This document shows positions 10,073 to 24,381 of a DNA stretch of 64,000 nt, in pieces. The stretch lies in assembly GCF_021134715.1 (NCBI RefSeq), contig NC_060017.1, positions 6,324,001 to 6,388,000 on the forward strand, in the 5' to 3' direction. A program made the translations under genes and the position numbers. Each line of letters starts with the position of its first letter. Positions within the stretch are counted from its first letter, which is position 1. The stretch is from Daphnia pulex (Eukaryota > Arthropoda > Branchiopoda > Diplostraca > Daphniidae). The notes under the pieces are model-generated. The model saw only the letters and a program-made list of their open reading frames with translations. It was not told the DNA's origin and made no database searches.

Positions 10073-13000
10073 TGTTGGAAAGGCTAGTTGCCTGGTTTTG
10101 CAACAATTATTTAGGGAGATATCTGGAAAATTTAAATACTGATCAACTCTCTGTTGCACTTTTACAAGGTAAAGAGAAATATAGTTGTTTATTCCATTCA
10201 TGTTTACTAATGTGAAATTCATTACAGGAGAAGTTGAACTTGAAAATGTTCCACTGAAACGGGACATTCTCAATCAACTTGGCCTACCACTTCAAATTCA
10301 TGCTGGGTTTGTTGGAAAAATCTGTTTCCAGATTCCACTCAGGAAAATAAGAAGTGAACCATGGGTGATATCCTTTGAACAGTTATATTTAGTTGCTGGT
10401 CCTAAGGATAAAACTGAGGTATAATCGGAAAAGCTTTTATATGTGAAATTCACTGTTATGCACTATTTACATGTTAAAAATCTAGCCTTATAATGAGGAA
10501 TCTGAAGAGAATGCAGCTCTTGAACGTAAAATGGCTGCCCTAGATTTGATGGAAGCAGAATGGAGGTCAGAAAATGATCCTCAAGGATTATCATCCTCCT
10601 CTCTGTACTCGTTAACATATTCATCTTGGTTGAGTTATGGAGCAAGCCTAGTAACCAATATCGTTCAAAATATCCAGGTATGCTACTACATTCTCTTCCT
10701 TAATTTCGTGTGTGATGATAATTTTTTTTTTCTTTATTTTTACAGTTAAAAATCAAAGATATACACATCAGATATGAAGATGCTATATCCTGTCCAGGAA
10801 AAGTATTTGCGTGTGGGATACGTGTTGACTCACTCACCGCTCAGACTTGTGATGAAAGCTGGATACCAAAATTCATGTTCGCCACCACTCAAGGGATTAT
10901 GTATAAACTATTGGAACTTGATGGATTGGCTGTGTATTGGGACACAAATACTGAACTCTATGCCGATCTGCCACTGGATGTTCTCTCCAGCAAGCTAATG
11001 CAACCTTGCTCAGTAGAACGAAATGAATTTCTATTGGCACCCGTTAGTGGATACGCACACTTGAAGCGTAACTGCAGCGCCAAACCTCTGCGATCTCTAA
11101 ATCAACCTCGAATTGCCTGTGACTTCCAGCTAGACCGAGTCAACGTTGAAATTCGTGATGTCCAGTATCACCAGCTGGTTCAGTGTTGCAGATCTCTTGA
11201 GATGTTGTCACGCGGTCTCCAGTATCGCCGATGGCGTGTAGACAGTGAAGTTGAATTTCATCCCCGGCGTCAATGGAGATTTGCTGGGCAATGCGTCATT
11301 GCTGAAATCAAGAAAAGGAATAAAAGTCGAAATTGGCCATTTGCAATTAATCGCGCCAAAGAAATCATTCTCTATGTCCGTTCCTTTAAGGACCACCTGC
11401 TTAACCCGATTGGGGTAACGGCAGAATCCAAGCTGCACCGAGAAAGAATCGAATCAGAACTTGATCTGGAAGAACTGCAGGTCTTACGATCGATTGCTAT
11501 GCAGCAGATTTCCAAGTCTCAATCGAAGAGCGACTCGCTTTTATCTGATGCTTCCACCGCCGCTGCGAATTCTTCTTTATTTCAACGTTGGTTTTCGTCC
11601 TGGTGGACAGTAGATGATGAAACCAACGGAAATTCCCAGTCAACCAATGAAGACCGAGTGGAACATGAGATTCTTGAAACGCTTGAAGATGCTATGAGGG
11701 ACAACACAGTCCGGCAACGAGATATTCTACCTCTTCAGTTGAGTTCGACATTGAAACAAGGCTTGGTCCGTCTGTCAACCTGCCATAGGACTGAAACCGG
11801 CCAGTCTTGGAGTACTCTCCTCGAAATAGAATTCGACAACGTTGTCCAAGAATGGGAATCACGACCAAGGCTGAAATCGCATAAATTCCATCTCAGTTTG
11901 GGAAATGTGTGGGTTCGTGATTGTGCGACTAAAGGAACTTGTTTCCCAGATATCGTTTGTCCGCAAAGAAAAGACGCAAGGCCTTTCAAGTCAACTACAG
12001 GAATGGGGTCTCTTCTTCCCGCGTTCAACATCCCTTTCTTTCGTAACAGTCCATCAAGTCCGAATATGAACCAACTCCCACAAGATGAAGCACCTCTGTT
12101 TGATTTTGTAAGCCTTCATTTCATACTACATTCAACACCAAATGAAAACCCAAGTAATTATTCATATTTATTTTAAGGTTTATGAAAAACGTCCGCCTGG
12201 GAGCGATTGGAACCATCGACTGAAAATCACTTCTTTGGCTCTTGAATGCGTTTATAATCACCATCTTTTTCAAAAGATCATCGAGCTGTTTTCTGTACCC
12301 CACAAAGATTCTGACGAGCGATCCTTACTTGGCCAACGACTTCGACAAGCAGCCCGATCTGGCTTTGAAGCCGTCAAGCAAAAGACGAAAGAGAGGCTGA
12401 CACAGACCTTAGCTCCTCCAACCGTGAATTTGCCATCGGATCAATCGTGGGATTTGCTGATCAACATTTCTGCACCACATATTCTTATTCCAGAATCAGT
12501 GGTTAGTCGTGATTCCCTTCTGCTGATCGTCGATTTTGGTCATTTTCACGTGACACGCACCGATGTCAATTGCATCGCCGCTGAATTGGCTTCAACAACC
12601 ACCAACGGCAATGAAGACGATGAAGAAGAAGAATACGTCACTCCTTGTTCGACACCTCCAAATGAAACGGCTGTAACGACTCCAGTAGACGAAGCCATTG
12701 ACACCAGTAGCTTCATGAGCAGCAGCAAAGATTGCGACGACTCGTCGGACAAGTACAACGTCCACTTTTCCGATCTACAACTGCTGGTGTGTCGTGTCAA
12801 GGACAACTGGAAACAAGCACATTTAAAGGGCACCTCTGCCCTTCACCTCCTGGACAGATTTTCTATTTTGATTCACGTGGAAAAGTATGGACGTATCCTA
12901 CCCGGTTTAGAAAAACCTTTTTTGACTTTGACAGCATCACTTCCTCACCTTGTGGCTCACATCAACGAGCCAAAGATTCACGCCCTTGTCTCCGTTTCCA

Positions 13001-16000
13001 AGCAATTCCGTTCCAGTAGCCTGCCTCCTCCGGTTTATGAGACGACCTCTGAAGACGATGAAACGGGCGAGTGCGAGTCAGACGAGAGTTCAGCCGGATT
13101 GGAAAAGTCAGACGAACATTGGTTTATGGCCCAGTTCAATATCGAACAACTTTCAGTTGAGGTCCAATCAAGAGGACGAAGTGTTGCTGAATTACAAGTA
13201 GGTGGAGTTCTGGCCAGCTATTCGATGCGCCCAATGGATAGTTCTATCCATCTTGCCGTCCATAGCTTACTGCTAGTTGACGCCATGCAGACTTTGGGTT
13301 CAGACTACGAGCTATTGATTGCCAGTCACAAACATGTCAGCATGGATAGTATGAGTGGAAGTTTAAAAGAAAGTGAACCGACTTCTCCCGTCTCTCCATC
13401 ATCACCAGATCCGTCATCTCATAAAGGACAGAGGGCAACATCACCTGTATCATTAGCCCAAGCACTTACCTCTTTGCAAACGGATCCTTCATGGCGTAAA
13501 GATGGTCTATCTCCGCCCGCTGTTCGCCGTCGAATGGTGACGTCAGCTTTAAAATCAGAAGCGTTGATTTTGATCGACATTGTGACCATAGAACCCACTT
13601 TGATCGATGGCAAACCTGAAGGACGCATTCAAATAATTAAGGTTCATTTCAATTCGCTGGACGTCATAGCGAATCAAGATACTGTTGTGGAACTGGTCAG
13701 CTTTTTCCAGCGGATTGTGCCCAAAAAGAGGGTGCCCCCTAGTCCTGATGATTCAAACATGTCCACAGATCAACCCTCTATGAACCAGTCACGATTTCCA
13801 CCTTTTACTCTTGTTCCAGACGTCAGCACGGAAATCACTTTCGATTTTCATCGTCTCACGGTCCTTCTGCTTCGTTCAGCCGTCAAAGACGAAATGCTGG
13901 TGGGCCGGAAAGTGGCCACGCTCACCGTCACCGACGCTCGCATCAACGCTAACTTATCCTCAGACGTCATCGTTCAAGGATCACTGGGTGGACTTCAAAT
14001 GCTGGACCTTACCCCAGAAGGGCAGAAGCATCAACGAGTCATCAGTGTAGGCCATGATGTACTGGTCGAGCAGCAACAAAATCTTTACATGCTGGTCAGC
14101 CAAGGACTCTACGAAACGGCCAAAGACAAAAACGAAGTCAAAGCGTTCAGCTTCAAATTTCTCCAACCAGGACTGGAAATGTCAAATGAAGAAGGCCCCA
14201 ATTTGAGCCTGGAAGTTCGAATGGCCTCTTTGTGTTATAGCCATTCGGTTCATTTTCTCGCAGAAGTGACTGCTTGTGTAAGCGAATTCAAACAATCCGT
14301 TTCCAACATGGCCATGTCTTTGAAGTTGACAGCGGCTGAAATGGCTATCGATTTGCTGCACCGAGGGACTGAGGGCTTGGCTCAAAGCATCTACATGAGT
14401 GGCTCCAACTCTATGACTGAAGGTCTTAGTCTGAACGCCATGAAAGAGGCTACTGATGAGGAGCAACAGTCTTCGTTTCCGTCAAGAGTCCGTTTCAGCG
14501 CATTACTGGAAAGTCCTATAATGGTTCTACCCAGGTCTGCCAGAAGTCCACAAGTGCTAGTTGCACATTTGGGGCAAATAGAAATTACCAACGACAAGGA
14601 AGTCAAGTCCGAAATTCCATCCCATTTGTCCGAAGAGCTATCTGGAGGAACGCACAAGGAACACTTTGAAGTTGAAGTGCGTGACATGAGTCTGTATTCT
14701 CTGAATGTTGACGAGAAGTGGAAAAGTTCATTTAGTCATTTTTACTCGGGACCTTCGTCCTTTCTACGCGTCACTGCCCAAGAGCTTTACAGTTGCGCTA
14801 GTCCTCATGGTCGGCCTATTTTGCACGACACCCTGTTGAGATTTTCTCTTCATCGTATTACCGATCGACCCATTCAGAGTGATGCCGATCCTTTCCTTTT
14901 TCACCTTTCGGATTTTTACCCGAAACCGGAAGTATGTGATGTCTTCCAAGTTCATGGATGTGTTGTTTCTCCGCTACAAGTTTCACTCTCCAAAGCTCAG
15001 TACCAACAGATTATCCAATCACTGGACAATCTCAACTGGAGCAAAGTCGATGCGACTAACAACTTTGAAGCTGGGCCGGATTTTCCGGCGAAGAATCGAC
15101 CGTCACCACGCGTTAAACAACGAGAACTCGTCCTGAATTTCAAGTTCCAGTTGCCACGATTTTCCATGGAATTACTTAACAACTCGGACCGGGCTATCGT
15201 CAATCTTTCCTTTGAAGACTTCTTGGTTGCGTATGAACAAAACTGCAGTTATTCCGCCACGGTGCAAACTTCTTTGAAATCCCTCATCTTGGAAGACCTG
15301 ATGATGAAAGAAGATTCCAAATACCGACGACTGGTGGCATCCAATGATCGCCAGTCGGAAAGAGTTGCCGGAAGACCTAATTTGAGTTCCTTCATGTCAT
15401 CATCGTGCCCTGATTTGCGTGCCCAAGGTCTCTACACCACTGGAGCACGATCCTTGCCTGCCAGGTTGGAGTTAGACCAATCCCAATGGAAACAAAATCG
15501 GGTGAAGCCTCCACAAAAGAAACCGGTCAAGAAATGCCCGAGTACACCACCGTCATCCCCATCAATGATGTACCATCAACGTTTCTCGCGATCTGGCGTC
15601 GGCGACAATAATTTGGTGTTCATCAAAATTCTTCTCGTTGATCCGGATAGCCCAGATTTCGCCTTAAAATACAACAGGTAAAGAATCTTAATGTTGTTTA
15701 TGATTCATTAGTAAATATTTTTCTCCTCCAATTTCAGCACACACCGTTTTATCGAAATTAATTTCAACTCACTCGATATGATCGTCAATCTGGAATCATG
15801 GGTGATGGTGCTCGACTTCTTCGGTACAGCGAAAACAGGACAGCATCAAAAGAAAAAGGTAGCCGTTTCTTCTCCCGGCTATCAGGATTGGTCGAAAGCC
15901 GCGAATGCCAATACAATGAACTCGCGTTGGGAGGTTGAAGTCCGTTCTTTCAACCTGCTCCTCAACCGGAAGGACTATGAAGTTGCAGAAGCTACAATAT

Positions 16001-19000
16001 CTTGCTTGTCGTGGGAAATGGCGTCGATGCGAGGCAATTTGGACGTCACTGGAAAATTAGGCAGCATTACCGTTCAAGATTTGACATCAGCTGGACGAAT
16101 GTACCGCGAACGATTCATCACTTCGGGTAACGAGGCCCTGGATTTCCAATTCTTTTGTTTCAGTGCTGATGACCCGCACCTGGCTCGGGATTACGACATC
16201 CGGCTGAATCTTAACATGGCTTCCGTTCTGTACGTTCACACTCAACGATTCTACACCGAGTGCTTTTCATTGCTCGAACAATTCCAGCAACTTCGTCGAG
16301 TGGCCACAAGTTTTAGCACAACTGGGCAAAACAGCACCACCAATGTTTCACAGAAACCGTGGTGTCATGGTACGCGCATTTTGTTGAACGTCGAGGCCGG
16401 CTCGCCTGTCATTCTCGTCCCAGTCTGTTCCACTTCGGAACATTTATTGGTTATTGACCTCGGGAGAATATCCGTCTGCAACAAGTTCATGATGTCCAAT
16501 GGATCGGTCTCGACACCAACCGTCAGCAAATCCCGTAAAATCAACGTGAAAGGTTTGCCGATTGTGCCTGTAACCAGCGATCCAGAAGCTGTTTTAATTG
16601 ACGTCATACAAGTAGAACTATCCAACATGGACCTTTGTACGGGTCAGCGACAGAAAGCCAATCGGTCGCAAGTTGGCGATTTAATTCTTGGCTCTTATTT
16701 AATTCGACGGAGTGGTCATTCCCTTCTCAAAGACAAGTGCGAAATGAAGGTGAAAATTCGTCGCAACTTGGATTCACATTTAGGCCGTCCGGTTCCTGAT
16801 ATGGATCTCTGCGGATTGTTGTCAAGAGTAGAGTGTTCCATCGACGAACATCAGTACAAATTGGTGCGAGGTCTGCTCGGATTTAATCTTGGCGAACCTA
16901 TGGATTTTTTCAGTTCCGACCAGCGACCACCGCCCAGTCCAATGCAGCCCCTTGCTGATGACTCCAAGCCGCCAATATGGGCGAGACTTAAACTGCAGAT
17001 CGATCTAGAGAATGTCATTCTGGAAGTGAAATTCTCAAGAACTGGCCCATTTTCAACCATTAAATTTATTGATTCCCGACTTGTTTATGAAAGTAATAGT
17101 GATGGATCGAAAGATGTTGACCTCGTATCACAACAAGTTGTTGTTCGGGATACCCGGTACGATTCAGCGTTCGCAACCCAGCCAATCATAAAACCAAATG
17201 TCTTCACCCAAATTCTGGAACCTGTGACAAAAGCTCGCCGGGAAGAATCTCTACAAGCTGAAGTCCATTATCGATCGACGGAGGAGTTTAGTCGATTCAC
17301 CGTAGTCTTGAACAACATGAGATTGTTGGCTGTATTCGATTGGTGGGCGCTATTTCAAGAATTCCTCTTACAAAATCCCGAAGAATATCGAGGAACTACC
17401 AAGGGTGAACGGTATACATTATACCTCAGTAAAAATATTGCACGGTTAATTATTTTTGTTATTTTCCTAGGGGGAATTCGGAAGAAAATGATGTTCTCCA
17501 AACTCCACCTCGATGGATTTCAACTTCGAAGCCCAGTCCTATTGTCGTTTCAACAGGAGTGATTAGCAAACGAGCTGCTCTCGTAGAGACTCAGCGATTG
17601 CCAGTTGAATTTAAGATCAACATTTCCGATTCGGAAGTGGTCATTATTGAAGACACCTCAATCTGCGATTCATCCGCAGTTATTTTGAAAGGAACGGCTT
17701 TGCTGACGTATAGACCACAGATTCAGAGTAAACCGCTTTCTTGCCAGTTGAATCGAGTTGAAATATTTTCAAGCCAGCTAAACCTGGAAGAGGAGACTGC
17801 CCTATCCATTGTCGATCCTGCCACCATCAGTATCGAAATAGTAGGCAAATCAAGCGCCACGGACGTCAAAGGCATTATGGACGCTACCAACTCTGAGTTG
17901 CAGCAGATACTGGAAATCCAAGCACAGCAAGTAATCCTTCGCCTGTCGTACAACGACATGAAACTTTTCTTGAGGATCCTCGACAGTCTTCCACGTCAAG
18001 CTCGATCCACTTCTAATCCCGACTCGACTATCGTCAATGAAGTAAAGAAGTTGAAGGCTCTAGGATTCTCCACGGAAGATTGTCAGTTAGCTTTGCGAAC
18101 ATGCAGTGACAATTTGGAAGAAGCTGCACTCTGGTTAACCCAAAACGCTTCGGCAACAGTTGGCCAACAGCAACTTGAAATGACAAATGAAATCAAAATC
18201 CGTTGCATTGAAGTTCGAACTGGCTGTATTAGTTTGTGCGTTATCGACGACTGCCGCGATGCCGATTTGCCTCTGGTCGAAGTCACAACATCTCAGCTAC
18301 TTCTCCGCCAGTCAATTGACACTGTACAAATGACCGGTGAGGGCAGCATAAATTGCCAATTTGCTATCGATTATTATAATCGTGTTTTGAGCGGCTGGGA
18401 ACCATTCGTGGAGCCATTCAAATGCCATGTACGGTGGAATTTTCTGCCTTTCTATAATTCAGTCGCCAATCGACAATGTCCTTCGTTCTTCATTGACACG
18501 GAAGATGTGGTCAATATCACCTGCACTCGAGCTTTGCTTGAACTCGTTGGAACAGTCAAAATGAATTGGATGGAAGATTACTACGGTCAAAATGGCAAGG
18601 AGATATCTAGTCAGCTGGACGGTGGCAATGTGGTCCGTCAGCGTTCTCCATTTGTGCCTTTCGCTTTGCACAACGCAACCGGCTCCAAACTCAAGTTTCG
18701 AACTCTGACGGCAAGTTTGCTGGCAGATGCTACCCCGTCGAAGGCTTCTGCTAAAAACACTCACTGGATAAACTGCGACGCCGGCGATGTTGTTGCCTTT
18801 AGTTTCGAAAATAGAGGAAAATTACGTCACCACGACAGTCACCAGATGCAAACACATCAGCTGGCAATCGAATTGGATGGTTGGATGGAAGTTGGTTCCG
18901 TTTCCGTCGATCGCGTTGGAGTGTACTTCCGATATGCAGAGGTATCCGATATCAGATTTAGTTAGTTGATTTTCTCGTTTATTAATCGAATAACTTTGTA

Positions 19001-22000
19001 CACAATAGGTACACAATTCGCCAAGTAAACGAAACGCAGCTGCTTTCGACCGAGAGCTGGAACGTGTTTTGGTTGTTATTGCCGTCACTTTGGAAGGATC
19101 GGCCCGTCGACTGGTTACCATTCGTTCAGCTTTACAGGTGACCAACAACTTAGAAGAGACTGTTGAATTGCGGTTAGAACCGCCTGCTTTCAACCTTCAT
19201 CCTAGCAAAACTGTCCGTGTGCCACCGTGCACGACTTATCCCATCCCTATGACTTACTTGATGTCTCAGGTAATTACTATCATTATGAAGTCACTCAAAT
19301 TGTTAATTAAATTCTCTTTTCGCCCCTAATTTCCTCTAGATATTTGTACGCCCAATGGCAGAAAAATTGCCACACATTTTTAGTTTCTGCAAAGACCCAA
19401 TTGAATGGCATGCTAATCCGAGTCAATCAACAGCTAACATAAGACAATGCAATCCGGTGATTAGCAACCAAGATTTAACATACCGTTTTGCAGTCAATAT
19501 CCATCGGGAGAACTTTCCTCCTGACAAGATGTAATTTTCTTATTATTCAAATGATTCAGACAGTTACAATAACGATAAGTTTCTTTTATTTCCACAGAAC
19601 TTCAGATGATTCAGAATGTAATATACAACCAGCTCACACTATTTCTCTTTTGAGTCCGTTGGTTGTCGTAAACCTACTCCCCTATGAACTGCTGTGGGAA
19701 CTCAAAGCTGTCAGTCAAAGTGGTATCATCAAACCGGGTAAATCCACATCGATCCACACGGTCAACGTCTCCGCTGGTTTCCAGATCGCCTTCCGCACTG
19801 AAAACTTTGTTCATTCAAGCGACTTAGTCATTGGCACGTCTCCTCATAATTTTAGTACACGCTTGCGGCTCTATGATAGCGCTAATCGATTGCTGCTCCT
19901 ACAGGTAAATTTTCATATACATTTATCATATGAATTTTTAATTGTTATGTTACTTTATATTTTATTTTAGGTGAAAGTCAGTTCCAAAGCTGCTGGGTCC
20001 ATTAAGTTGTCCATTTCGGCTCCTTACTGGCTCGTCAATAAAGCTGGGATCCCACTCATCTTCCGGCAAGAGGGTGTCCAGCAAGATGCAGCAGGTTTGT
20101 GTTTTTTTGTATTGAAAAATTAGTGATAAAAATGTTAGTTATCAATGATATTGTTGTTTACTTTCATAATAGGCCAATTTGATGAGCACGAAATGGCTCG
20201 TTCTCTGTCTCCGATGCTCTTTTCATTCACGGACAGAGAAGCTAGCCCCACATTAACGGCCCGTATTGGAAATGGCTTGCATATTGGATGCAAGCCCCAC
20301 TGGTGTCAACACTTCCCTCTACAGAAAGGAGTTCGAGTTCGCAGTTTTATGGTATCACCTAAATTTTATAATAATAAATAAATAATTATTTTATGACAAA
20401 TATGATCTAAACATTAAGGTATCACCTCGAGACGGTCGGCCGGAATTGGTTTACTTGGTTGGAATTTCTATACGTTCAGGTCGTGGTCGATACCGAGACA
20501 CACAGATTGTTACTTTAGCACCATGCTATCAGCTTTACAACCAATCGAGTTGGATGTTAGAGGTAATAATTACTCATAAATTATGCTTCAAAACAGGTGC
20601 TATTTTATGTTCAACTAGGTATCACAAGCCTATTTCGCTTCAACTTTTACCGATCCTGGAGCCCAATCAACGTATTTGAACCTAGTTCCTGGTTGTCACC
20701 TCCCATTCCACTGGCCTCGATTGGACAAGGATCAACTACTTTGCATCCGCTTATTGGACGTGAAAAATTGTCATTGGTCGGGTGGGTTCACCATTCGGAA
20801 TATCAGCTCCTTTCACCTAAACATCCGTGATAGTGAAAGTCGGGCTAATTTTCTCCGCGTCGAGATATTTCAACAGGAATGCACTTACTGTGTCGTTTTC
20901 AGCGACGCCACTGGCTTTCCTCCACCCCTCAGAATCGACAATTTGGCCCAAGTTCCAATTATTTTTCACCAAACGGACGTCCCAGAAGCTTATTTGCATA
21001 CCACTGTAAAGTGTACATACAGCAAAAGAACCATATCATGACCGAATAACTTTTTTTTGTTTACTAATCAAAAGGTCCGTCCCAACAGTTCGATGCCATA
21101 CGTTTTTGACGAACCTACTAAACCTGCCCACCTTAGTATCGTTGCCCCAGGAGGAGCTTCCGCTTCTTATGACATGACAACACTTAAAGAAGGATGTCAA
21201 CTGACCTATGAGAACTTCATTTATGTCTGCCTTACGGTTACCTTTAACGGTGATGACATGTCGACTGGCAATGCACTTGATCCAAACAACGTTGAGTTAG
21301 TCCTTGACGTGCCGGAAGGCACTCGCGTCGTACTCGGCGGCAAAGAAACAGGAAAACGCTCTCAGCTTTGGCGAATGACCGGAAGCGGAATGTTGCAACA
21401 CGAAGGAAGCAGCCCTCCACGAGATCCTTCCAATCCTCAAGTAAAAACAAAGAACTTTTAATTATTGCAACTTAGGCAAAATATTTATAATCTGTTTACC
21501 CTTTGAAAGATTGATCCATCGCGAATACTTGTCTTGGATATCGCCGGACCAGCACTTCAACCCAGCGAGTATGTGCATCTCATGTTACGAAAGCCAGATC
21601 CTCGACGTCAATTGACTCAAACTTGGCGCTTCACCGATGACGGTCGCCTCTGCTGCGGCCATAACAATGTGTTCGTTCAAGCTAAGGATGGCTTTTACGG
21701 CGTCCGACAAGGTATTTCGATCAAAACAATTTCCAAAACTTTGTTACTTTGGCACTGTCACATTTTTTGGCATCGATATGATGGTTCTATAAATATTTCT
21801 CAGGCCTCCCCTATAACACCTGGAGAATGTGTACGTAGAATTTAAATCATCATGCGTCGCATGGGCTTGTGTAGTGTGACTTTAACTTTAGTTTGCTGAA
21901 TTCGTATTAATCTAGCTAGCTAACTGTTTTGTAACTAGTAACTGTATTCGTGCTATTGTTTACCATCTAACCTTGAATGGATTCTGCGCTTAGGGAATGA

Positions 22001-24181
22001 TGTTGTCTTGGGACCAGCTCAGTCCGTGACTTACTATCGGCTGCCTAGTGGCATTCCGGCAGAGCAGGCGATTCACTGGCAACGGCTTCGGCCTGGTTCT
22101 GGTTGCTTGAGTGTAAAGACTATCATGGACGGTCCAACCAGAGTGCTTCAAATTGCCGATTTGAAGTCATCACATCACCCTACGAATGAAGTCTCGGTCG
22201 TCACCACTCCAGCGGACAAACCTAACAACAAAGAAACGAAAATGGAAATGAATTTCAAAGGAGGTTTGGGTTTCAGCATTGTTAACCATTCACCTCCTGA
22301 AGAATTAGCCTATTGCCGATTGTCCAACATATCTCTTGAACTCCTCACGGGAAACGGAATGCTGAGCGTGGATGCTAGTGTCCAGTCCATTCAAATAGAC
22401 AACAGTCTACAAGATCCACATTGCCCAGTTGTTATCTACGTCTCTTCTACCGCCAGCAATGAGGAATCTAAGAATATACCTGCCCTTCGCTTAACTGTTC
22501 ATCGGCAGATGACTGGCCGTCTTAACGCAGACATTTTCAAGCATTTGATCGTTTCTTTCAAGAATTTGACTATCAACATAGAAGAGAACCAACTATTCAA
22601 GCTCTTGGCCTTCGCTGGTTTCAATCAGTCGGATTTAGAGTTGGAACGAGTAGATGAGAGTGATTACGAATCACAGAGATCCCTTAATGCCGCCACTTCC
22701 ATTGACGCTAAACGATATTACTTTTGCGTTTTGAAATTGGTGTTGGAACAGGTAAGCATCAGTTCTTTTCAAAATTGAAATCTTCTTCATTTATATTTTT
22801 CCTTCTAGGTGCGATTGAGTGTTTATACTTCTAGCAAGTTACCACCGGAACTAAACGCTATTAAACGGAAACTCGGTCTGACTTTGATCAAATTCGAAGA
22901 GGCTAACATAGAACTTCACCCATTCATTCGATCACATCCTTTTGAAACGGCTCAGTTAATTATTGATTCCGTTGTTAAACACTACAAGGTGAGATAAATC
23001 AATTGTGTTGAATGAACGTGAAACATTTGCCTGTTTTTCCGTCCGCTTTCTAGGACGAGCTGAAATCGCAAGCCGCTAGGATTCTTGGATCGACCGATTT
23101 CCTCGGCAATCCATTAGGTTTCGTCAACGACGTTTCCGAAGGAGTTTCAGGTTTCTTGAATGAGGGCAATGTGGGTGCTCTCGTTCAAAATGTTACGTTT
23201 GGATTATCGAATTCTGCCGCCAAAGTCACGGGGTCGCTTTCTGACGGGCTCGGTCGGGTTACGATGGATGAAAGACACGAAGAAGTTCGGCAACGTCTTT
23301 TGAAGCACACGGGGCAAAGTTCTGACCATTTGGTAGCTGGTCTAAAAGGATTTGGTTTTGGAATCCTTGGCGGAATGACATCTATTTTCACCCAAACTTA
23401 TGAGGGTCAGTAGTTTCTTCGTGTTTACCTTGGTTTAACAAGTAAAAATTATTTAATATCCTTGATTGTCATAGGTGTTTCCAATGATGGATTTGGTGGG
23501 CTTTTCACTGGTTTTGGTAAGGGTTTGGTGGGAACAGTAACCAAGCCAGCCGTTGGTGTTCTGGATTTGGCAACAGGAGCTGCCTCGGCTGTTCGTGATT
23601 CGAGTCGCAGTTCATCTAAGGAAATTCCTAAAAGAATTCGCCCTCCTCGTTTGGTTATCGGACCAGGAGGCATACTTCCTCGTTACTCGGAAAAGCAGGG
23701 ACGTGGACAAGAACTTCTTTTCCAGCTTAATCGCGATCTCTATAAGGTAGAAACAATTAGTTATCACAGATCTAGATAAGTTCTTCATTAAAATGTTTCA
23801 CTTGGTTAGGAAACTTTCATTGCATACGAAGCGCTTGGAAATCTACCAGACAGTTTACACATCTTGATATCAAGCGAAAATGTCCGAGTATTCAGCATGA
23901 GTAGCCCCAACAAGGAAGTCGTCCTTGACATTCATTTGTCGGTACTGCAAAGTAGTAAAGCTGTAGTCATTAAAGACTTTGGCACACAGAGCACAGCGCA
24001 TTATTATGTCGAGATGAATTTGCTATTGGAACCGGAGAGTCCACTTGGAGCACGACGGCCCCAAGTTCGCTGTGATTCCGAATCCCTTGCTAAACGAGTG
24101 ACGCAAGAAATTAACTATGCCAAGAGTGTATACGAAGAAAACCGTCATTCGCTTGTGTCTTCTTCCAAGTTCTCCCCCTGA
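10073..24181 (+). CDS. Vps13D: Vps13D, bridge-type lipid transfer protein (multi-exon, about 4,100-4,200 aa)
   Basis: VPS13D is a rod-like lipid conduit at ER contacts with mitochondria and peroxisomes, needed for mitochondrial clearance and morphology. The N-terminus ([23 protein letters not shown] 10073) is the chorein motif, and exon 1 joins exon 2 in frame (10168 to 10228). A long exon from about 12180 contains [13 protein letters not shown] at 12619-12660, matching the phospho-FFAT-like site of human VPS13D. A UBA domain ([20 protein letters not shown]) near 18040-18155 is specific to VPS13D among the paralogues. SHR-BD/VAB-type repeats follow at about 18.6-20.9 kb, a beta-trefoil lectin segment at about 21.3-22.1 kb, and the Gly-rich ATG2_C-like helices ([17 protein letters not shown]) with a PH-like C-terminus at about 23.0-24.1 kb. 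TGA is at 24179-24181. Introns are short, the largest being about 280 nt (21714-21992). No frameshift was seen. Confidence 0.95.
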
Positions 24182-24375
24182 TTTTGCATGTTCTGTTCAC
24201 CGCGTGTATAGAGTAACATTTGTTGATTCTGGTTTTCAAGAGATTGGGATTAAGGGCAATTTTTTCTTTTTAAAATTGAAATGTGTTATAGGCACATCAT
24301 TATCTACTTATATGAATATTAAATATGCTACTTGCAGGTCCAAGGGCTAAATGAGTTCACAGTTCAACTCATATA

Positions 24376-24381
24376 AATAAA
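24376..24381 (+). terminator. Poly(A) signal AATAAA of Vps13D
   Basis: The sense-strand AATAAA lies 195 nt after the Vps13D stop and is the first canonical hexamer downstream. Confidence 0.5.

Noticed and set aside
12546-12833. Minus-strand frames opposite Vps13D
   Set aside because: Antisense shadows of a strongly coding plus strand.
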